The position numbers were made by a program, and so were the translations under genes. This document shows positions 59,450 to 64,000 of a DNA stretch of 64,000 nt, piece after piece. Positions within the stretch are counted from its first letter, which is position 1; each line of letters starts with the position of its first letter. Below the pieces are notes generated by a model. It saw only the letters and a program-made list of their open reading frames with translations, did not search any database and was not told the DNA's origin. Source of the stretch: Arthrobacter sp. M4 (GTDB lineage Bacteria > Actinomycetota > Actinomycetes > Actinomycetales > Micrococcaceae); NCBI RefSeq assembly GCF_020251205.1, contig NZ_JAIWYX010000003.1, positions 1 to 64,000 on the forward strand, read 5' to 3'.

Positions 59450-60595
59450 CTATGACTGGAGGAAGCGCCATTCATCCAGCGCCTTGAGGAGCGTCACGAT
59501 GTCGTCGCTCACGTTGTAGTAGTGGAAGGCGATGCGGACGGCCCGGCCGCGGGGACTGGTCACGATTCGCTTCGATTCCAGGAAGGCGGCGAGATCATTG
59601 GGGCTCTCATCGATAAGGGCAACCTGTGGTCCTCGCCTGGCCGCGTCCAGCGGCGAGTCCAGCTGCATCCCTGCTGCGGTGAGTTCTTCAGTCAGGTGTG
59701 CGGTGAGACCTGCCACGTGCCGCTCGACGTCGGTCGGGTCTAGCTGTGCAAGCATTTTCATTCCGGCGATGGCGGCATATACCGCCGGCACGGCATAGGT
59801 CCCGGATTCGAAACGCCGGGCCGTTTCCGGGAAGTCCACAGTCCGCGGGTCGAAGGCAAACGGATCGCGCCGCCCAAACCAACCTGTCAGCTGGGGGGAA
59901 ACTTCGTCGGTAAGACCTCCGCGGACGTAAAGGAATGCCACCCCGGCCACGCCCAGCATGTACTTCAGCGAGCCCGTTACCAGGTAGTCGCATCCGAGTT
60001 CGCGCACGTTGATCGGTTCAACTCCGGCGCCTTGATAGGCGTCCACGAACGTCTTTGCGCCGTGGGATCGGGCCAGCTCAATCACCTCGGCCACGGGCAG
60101 GCGTGACCCGTTTCGGTAGGTGATCAAAGGAACCGAGACGAGCTTGGCCCGTTCGTCAATGAGGGCGGCATAATCCTCAGCGGAAACCGTCCCCCCACGC
60201 TCCGCGGCGAATGCAATCCGGGCCCCCCGACCTTCCTGGGCCACCCAGACGTTGGCCACGGAAGGGAACTCGAGTTCGCTGGTAATGATTCGATCGCGGC
60301 CGTTGCCGTAGTTCTGCGTGGACGCAATTTGGTATGCCCCGGCGGACGCGCACGGCACAACCGCGATCTCCTGCGGGGAAGCGCCGATGAAGGCGGCGAA
60401 GCGGATTCGCGCTTCTTCGACTTTCTCCATCCATAGGTCCCAGGGGGCTCCACGCTCCATGATGCTGCTCTGGAAGTCGAGCAGCTCCCCGGCGAGTTCG
60501 CGGGAGAAGGCTCCCTGGCTGCAGCTGGCCAGGTGGATGCCCCGCTCCAGGCCAGGGAACTGGGCACGGAAGGCTTCGGGGGTGATTCGGGTCAT
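59450..60595 (-). CDS. aminotransferase class V-fold PLP enzyme
   Basis: A 381-aa fold-type I PLP enzyme. PLP lysine Lys211 is in YLVTGSLKYML, and the pyridine-nitrogen Asp185 is in FVDAYQGAG. The family includes cysteine desulfurases, isopenicillin N epimerases and kynureninases; I cannot choose between them. Start ATG 60595 has a GGAG site; the longer frame from 60628 is not needed. It is 41 bp after the amidohydrolase gene in the same operon. Confidence 0.85.
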   Translation of the reverse strand: MTRITPEAFRAQFPGLERGIHLASCSQGAFSRELAGELLDFQSSIMERGAPWDLWMEKVEEARIRFAAFIGASPQEIAVVPCASAGAYQIASTQNYGNGRDRIITSELEFPSVANVWVAQEGRGARIAFAAERGGTVSAEDYAALIDERAKLVSVPLITYRNGSRLPVAEVIELARSHGAKTFVDAYQGAGVEPINVRELGCDYLVTGSLKYMLGVAGVAFLYVRGGLTDEVSPQLTGWFGRRDPFAFDPRTVDFPETARRFESGTYAVPAVYAAIAGMKMLAQLDPTDVERHVAGLTAHLTEELTAAGMQLDSPLDAARRGPQVALIDESPNDLAAFLESKRIVTSPRGRAVRIAFHYYNVSDDIVTLLKALDEWRFLQS

Positions 60596-60636
60596 AGGGA
60601 TACTCCAAATTTCAACGGAACACTCCACAAGGGGAG

Positions 60637-61920
60637 TCAGTGGCTGTGACCATGGGCGACCGGACGGCCGGCCCCTTGGGTGAGGGTGTCGTGAATCTTC
60701 TGGGCCATGTCCGGGTCAATCTCGCGCGGCGGGATGGGTCGAAGTTCGTGCCGGCGGCCGGCAGCCATGACGAATGTTGGCCGCCTGAGCGCTTCCCAGT
60801 CCTCTGTGGGGTTGCCGTCGACAGCGATCACGTCGGCGCGCAGGCCCGGCACAAGCTTGCCTGTCACCTCACCGAGGCCGCAGGCTTCTGCCGCAACGTC
60901 GGTGGCGCTAGCGATGATCTCCCGGGGGCCCATTCCTGCGTCGGCGAAGACCGAGAGCCCGTCGGCGAAACGCGCGAAATGCACCAGGCCGATGCCTGCG
61001 TCGGTTCCGGCAATGATCCGTGCCCCCATATCGTGCAGGGCCCGAAGGTTACCTACTACCGCGTCGTGTTCGTCCCACGGGCAGAAGTAGCTGTCGGCCA
61101 TGCAAGCGGTGTTCATGGCAGGGCTGACCACGACGCCGCGGTCCACTATCTTCCGGGCGATCTCCCGGTTGAACTTCGTCCCGGATTCAGTGACCCAGCC
61201 ACAGTGCTCAATGGCATCGAAGCCGGCCTCGACTGCACGGCCGATACCTTCCACACCCAGGACATGGGTAGTGGTCAGCATGCCGAGTTCATGCGCCTGG
61301 TCCACGATGGCGCGCAGTTCCTCGAGGGAGTAACGCGTCTGCCATGGCCGCGATCCCGCCGTCATGAAACCGCCGGTCGTCATCACCTTGACGAGGTCAG
61401 CGCCTTCGGCTGCCCGCCGCCGGACAGCCTCACGAACATCTTCCACCCCTTCAGCCACGCCGCCCATGGCGAAAGCGTGCCCTCCGGGAACGGTGATGGG
61501 GGCGTTCGTGACCTGCAGTGAGGGACCGGCGGTCTCCCCTGCGGCGATTTCGGCCTTGATCTGCGTACCCAGGGTGCCGGGAGCGCCCAAGTCCCGCGCC
61601 GTCGTCACTCCGGCATCCAGGAGCTTCGCCGCGTTCGAGCGCATGAGCTCGAGCGCCTCGTCATCGGGGATGGTGACCGCCGTCGTCGTCGTCCCGGATG
61701 CCGGATCGAACGACAGGTGGACGTGGCAGTCAAAGAGCCCGGGCATGAGCGTCACGTCTCCCAGTTCCACAACGTCAGCCTGCCCGCGGGCGAGCTCACT
61801 GACGTCGTTCCATGGTCCTGCTGCGACGATGCGTTCGCCATCGACGGCGACGGCGCCGTCCGAGATGATGTCCGCGGAGCTGCTCGTCAGAAGCCGGTGG
61901 GCCCGGATGATGGTGAGCAT
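60637..61920 (-). CDS. amidohydrolase family protein (imidazolonepropionase/prolidase-like)
   Basis: A 427-aa metal-dependent hydrolase with the complete site: HVH (His66, His68), carboxylatable Lys178 in LVKVMTTGGF, His219 in TTHVLG, His239 in IEHCG and catalytic Asp307 in GTDAG. The architecture is typical of the imidazolonepropionase-like subgroup that hydrolyses cyclic amides or dipeptides. The C-terminus is His-rich (AHGHSH). Start ATG 61920 with GGAGG just upstream. First gene of a minus-strand operon with the class-V PLP enzyme and probably trpBA. Confidence 0.88.
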   Translation of the reverse strand: MLTIIRAHRLLTSSSADIISDGAVAVDGERIVAAGPWNDVSELARGQADVVELGDVTLMPGLFDCHVHLSFDPASGTTTTAVTIPDDEALELMRSNAAKLLDAGVTTARDLGAPGTLGTQIKAEIAAGETAGPSLQVTNAPITVPGGHAFAMGGVAEGVEDVREAVRRRAAEGADLVKVMTTGGFMTAGSRPWQTRYSLEELRAIVDQAHELGMLTTTHVLGVEGIGRAVEAGFDAIEHCGWVTESGTKFNREIARKIVDRGVVVSPAMNTACMADSYFCPWDEHDAVVGNLRALHDMGARIIAGTDAGIGLVHFARFADGLSVFADAGMGPREIIASATDVAAEACGLGEVTGKLVPGLRADVIAVDGNPTEDWEALRRPTFVMAAGRRHELRPIPPREIDPDMAQKIHDTLTQGAGRPVAHGHSH

Positions 61921-61980
61921 GATGACCTCCTGAAGGGATATCCAGAATTCACTCTGGACGAAAAATTGAAGTGTGACTAG

Positions 61981-62062
61981 AATAACAGCATTGGTTTCAG
62001 TTTGCGACCCTCCCCCGACGCAGGAACATTGGGGTGCGATACGCGGAGGGCACGCTGTTATT
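61981..62062. promoter_or_regulatory. 9-bp inverted repeat in the amidohydrolase / symporter divergent promoter
   Basis: AATAACAGC (61981-61989) and its complement GCTGTTATT (62054-62062) are 64 bp apart in a 156-bp divergent region. The two half-sites face the two promoters, as expected for a looped or paired operator. Confidence 0.45.
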
Positions 62063-62076
62063 CAAAAGGAGACACT

Positions 62077-62343
62077 GTGACTCACAGTGATGAACCCCGT
62101 CCCCAATCTTCAATCCAAGCCGGGCCCTCAGTACGCCCTAGGCCGAGAAGGCATTGGTGGCTTCTTGTTATCCCGTACCTCTGGTGCATCGCTGCGATCC
62201 CGGCCGTGAACCGCGTCGGATACGTCTTTGGGAACGTCCCGTTCCTTCTTGTCTGGATGATCATTGGCGTGATCGTCACCAGCGGCTGCATTAGCGCCGT
62301 CTATTTTGTGGATCGCCGTAACGGCGACCTGGAGAGGATCTGA
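62077..62343 (+). CDS. DUF3311-type small membrane protein
   Basis: An 88-aa protein with two membrane helices (HWWLLVIPYLWCIAAIPAVN and VPFLLVWMIIGVIVTSGCIS). These small proteins are regularly encoded just before SSS-family symporters and probably form a transport subunit. Start GTG 62077 behind AAAAGGAG; the long frame from 62002 is rejected. Two bases separate it from the symporter gene. Confidence 0.85.
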   Translation: MTHSDEPRPQSSIQAGPSVRPRPRRHWWLLVIPYLWCIAAIPAVNRVGYVFGNVPFLLVWMIIGVIVTSGCISAVYFVDRRNGDLERI

Positions 62344-62345
62344 CC

Positions 62346-63872
62346 ATGGTCGTGGCAATCATTGGCGTCATTCTTGTCGTCGGCTCCGTCGCGGGAGGCG
62401 CCTTTTTGGCGTCCCGCGGAACGAAGGTGGATGTCCAGGAATGGTCAGTTGGGGGCCGCCGCTTTGGCACGTGGCTCTTCTGGTTCCTCCTTGCTGGCGA
62501 GACATTTACAGCATCTGCGCTGCTGGGGTCCTCGCAGGCCATTTTCAGCGGCGGCGCTCCGGGCTTCTTCGTCCTAGGAACAGTGGCTTTGGCTGCACCG
62601 GTGGGTTACTTCCTGGTACCGCGGATCCAGCGGGCAGGGAAAGTCAACGGACTGACGACGATGGGCGATTTCTTCAGCGCGCGCTTCAACGCCCGCTGGT
62701 TTGGCGGTTTGATTACCGTTTTCGGCATCATTGCCCTCCTGCTGTACACGCGCGTTCAGCTCACCGGGCTGTCCCTCATCCTTGAGACGCTCTTCGGGAC
62801 AGCCATCCCGTCCATGGCGTATGTTTTTGCCGGCGGATTTTTGGTAGTCGTGTTCGTCTTCATCGGCGGCATGCGCAGCGCAGCTTTCGTCGCTGTTGTC
62901 AAAGACATCCTTCTGGTGCTGATGCTCCTCATCGTCGCGGTAGGGGCTGCGCATGCTGCCGGCGTTGACAGCGTTGCGGGGATCTTCGACGAAGTCAGGA
63001 ACATGCATCCGGATGCGGGAACCCTGCCTGGAATCGGCGGCCACGCGTCGATGAACGAGTGGTGGTGGATGAGCTTCCTGCTGCTGACCCCCTTGGGAGC
63101 ATTCGCTCTGCCCCACGCGTTCCAGGTCGCCTACACCGCGCGAAACTCTGCCGCTGTCCGTAAGAACCAGATCATCCAGCCGCTCTACTCGCTCTTCTAC
63201 GTGCTCATCGCCGTCATCGCCCTGGCTGCCATCCTGGCGCTGCCCAACCTGCCCGCCAAGCAGGCAAACGGCTCCCTGCTGATTTTCGTGGCCAGCAACT
63301 ACCCGGAGTGGGTCGTTGGCCTGCTGGCAGGATGCGGCGTGATCGTGGCTCTCGTGCCAACTGCCGTCATCATGATTACGGCCAGCAGCATGTTTACCTC
63401 GAACGTCCTTGGTGAAATCAAGCCGAGCCTGAAGCGCTCACTTGGAGCGACGCGGGTCAGCGTCATTGTATTCACCCTGCTGGGCGTGCTGATTACCGCC
63501 TTCAACAGCGAGGCCCTGCTGAGCATCATGACGGGGGTCTACAGCGCCGTCGGGCAACTGGCTCCCGCTCTGTTCCTGTCGTTCCTGTGGCGGCGAACGA
63601 CGGCGGTCGGCCTGACTGTTGGGGCCGTCGCGGGAGGCGCGATTGTGCTTGTCCCTGCACTGGGCTCAGCGGTACTGACCGCGTTCCCGGCAGGCACCGT
63701 GGTTGGTTTGCCCGCGCTGGTGATTAACCTCCTGCTCGCAATCGTCGTCAGCCTCCTCACCAAACGGCCACCGGTCGGTGCCATTGCGGTGGGGATGCCC
63801 GAGATCTCGACAGCCGGAGTTGATGCAGACGCGGAAGCCGCGGCTAGCCTACAGTCCGCGAAGTCTCTCTGA
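62346..63872 (+). CDS. sodium:solute symporter (SSS family)
   Basis: A 508-aa membrane carrier with about 13 helices. Family features: WSVGGRRFGTWLFWFLLAGE near the start, GRADSFF-type region, MGDFFSARFNARWFGGLITV, and a polar C-terminal tail (MPEISTAGVDADAEAAASLQ). SSS members with a DUF3311 partner carry monocarboxylates or amino acids; the substrate here is unknown. Likely uptake for the amidohydrolase/trpBA operon on the other strand. A hairpin follows its stop. Confidence 0.9.
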   Translation: MVVAIIGVILVVGSVAGGAFLASRGTKVDVQEWSVGGRRFGTWLFWFLLAGETFTASALLGSSQAIFSGGAPGFFVLGTVALAAPVGYFLVPRIQRAGKVNGLTTMGDFFSARFNARWFGGLITVFGIIALLLYTRVQLTGLSLILETLFGTAIPSMAYVFAGGFLVVVFVFIGGMRSAAFVAVVKDILLVLMLLIVAVGAAHAAGVDSVAGIFDEVRNMHPDAGTLPGIGGHASMNEWWWMSFLLLTPLGAFALPHAFQVAYTARNSAAVRKNQIIQPLYSLFYVLIAVIALAAILALPNLPAKQANGSLLIFVASNYPEWVVGLLAGCGVIVALVPTAVIMITASSMFTSNVLGEIKPSLKRSLGATRVSVIVFTLLGVLITAFNSEALLSIMTGVYSAVGQLAPALFLSFLWRRTTAVGLTVGAVAGGAIVLVPALGSAVLTAFPAGTVVGLPALVINLLLAIVVSLLTKRPPVGAIAVGMPEISTAGVDADAEAAASLQSAKSL

Positions 63873-63886
63873 TCCGATCTCGTAGG

Positions 63887-63920
63887 AAGGTCCGGGCTGC
63901 CACACGGCCGCCCGGACCTT
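63887..63920. terminator. hairpin after the symporter gene
   Basis: AAGGTCCGGGC (63887-63897) pairs with GCCCGGACCTT (63910-63920) over 11 bp with a 12-base loop, 14 bp after the symporter stop. No T run. Its right arm partly resembles sequence at the same distance before the XRE gene at 45626. Confidence 0.6.
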
Positions 63921-63941
63921 GCGTCAGGAGGTATTCCAGCC

Positions 63942-64000
63942 TTGTTGCCATCACGGATCCGCGAGCTCAGGCGCATTCGCGGCCTGACCCTTGGCCAAGT
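63942..64000 (+). CDS. XRE-cupin regulator paralogue, cut by the window edge
   Basis: Only the first 19 codons are in the window, starting with TTG 63942 behind AGGAGG. They encode LLPSRIRELRRIRGLTLGQV-like sequence, nearly identical to the start of the regulator at 45626. The paired control regions are also alike for about 35 bp upstream. Probably a second copy of the same regulator type. Confidence 0.75.
   Translation, partial: MLPSRIRELRRIRGLTLGQ

Noticed and set aside
1..64000. CRISPR arrays, complete insertion sequences, rRNA genes and phage modules
   Set aside because: No regularly spaced short repeats, no intact transposase with terminal repeats, no rRNA and no capsid or tail genes were found on reading both strands.

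Overview
The window looks like chromosomal (or large-plasmid) DNA of a high-GC actinobacterium of the Arthrobacter / Paenarthrobacter / Pseudarthrobacter type (Micrococcaceae). This is an inference from codon use, strong AGGAG-type ribosome binding sites and gene families (PaaX, UbiD, GH42 locus, secreted repeat proteins); no marker gene is present to prove the genus. No complete rRNA, tRNA, insertion sequence or CRISPR array was seen.

Layout. (1) 1-15 kb is accessory and heavily decayed: broken secreted repeat proteins around an unknown 362-aa gene, two immunity-like genes, an SRPBCC protein with a membrane partner, an O-antigen-polymerase-like pseudogene broken by several frameshifts, a tandem family of secreted proteins with a 123-residue C-terminal repeat (one intact, one internally deleted, one fused to foreign sequence), mobile-element-like debris, a MarR regulator, a tRNA 3'-end fragment and a ~250-bp non-coding repeat that recurs at 42.6 kb. 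(2) 14.9-23.4 kb is an intact carbohydrate locus: TetR regulator, divergent GH65/95-like glycosidase, GH42 beta-galactosidase, and a sugar ABC importer (binding lipoprotein plus two permeases, no ATPase). (3) 23.4-27 kb holds two pseudogene remnants and an amylo-alpha-1,6-glucosidase-like gene. (4) 27.1-41.6 kb is the most unusual part: a PaaX-type regulator, MFS transporter, cupin, flavin-dependent monooxygenase, type-B carboxylesterase, a complete quaternary-amine (OpuC/OsmF-type) ABC importer, a flavin reductase fused to an IclR-like domain, and two paralogous proteins of the histidine/phenylalanine ammonia-lyase superfamily that both lack the Ala-Ser-Gly triad needed to form the MIO cofactor (Glu-Pro-Gly instead). 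Two or three promoters in this block share a sequence motif, so it is probably one regulon. My working reading is an uptake and degradation pathway for a betaine-type (trimethylammonium) aromatic or heteroaromatic compound, with the MIO-less lyases eliminating an amine as ergothionase does; the substrate is not known. (5) 41.8-43.1 kb is debris (ABC ATPase, intradiol dioxygenase, the repeat). (6) 43.2-46.2 kb has Lrp/AsnC next to alanine dehydrogenase and an XRE-cupin regulator. (7) 46.3-64 kb is a second catabolic block: ThDP enzyme and cyclase-family hydrolase, an aromatic-acid MFS transporter, a UbiD decarboxylase operon with its UbiX prenyl-FMN synthase, a LysR regulator, an alpha/beta-hydrolase-fold protein with a degraded catalytic triad, tryptophan synthase trpBA, a class-V PLP enzyme, an amidohydrolase, and a small-protein/SSS symporter pair. 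A second XRE-cupin regulator begins at the right edge.

How block 7 may work: an aromatic or indolic carboxylate enters by the MFS or SSS carriers, is decarboxylated by UbiD using prenyl-FMN made by UbiX, and TrpB could capture released indole as tryptophan. Shared palindromic sites upstream of the UbiD operon and the alpha/beta-hydrolase gene point to common control, most simply by the neighbouring LysR protein. These pathway statements are inference; the individual family assignments are much firmer.
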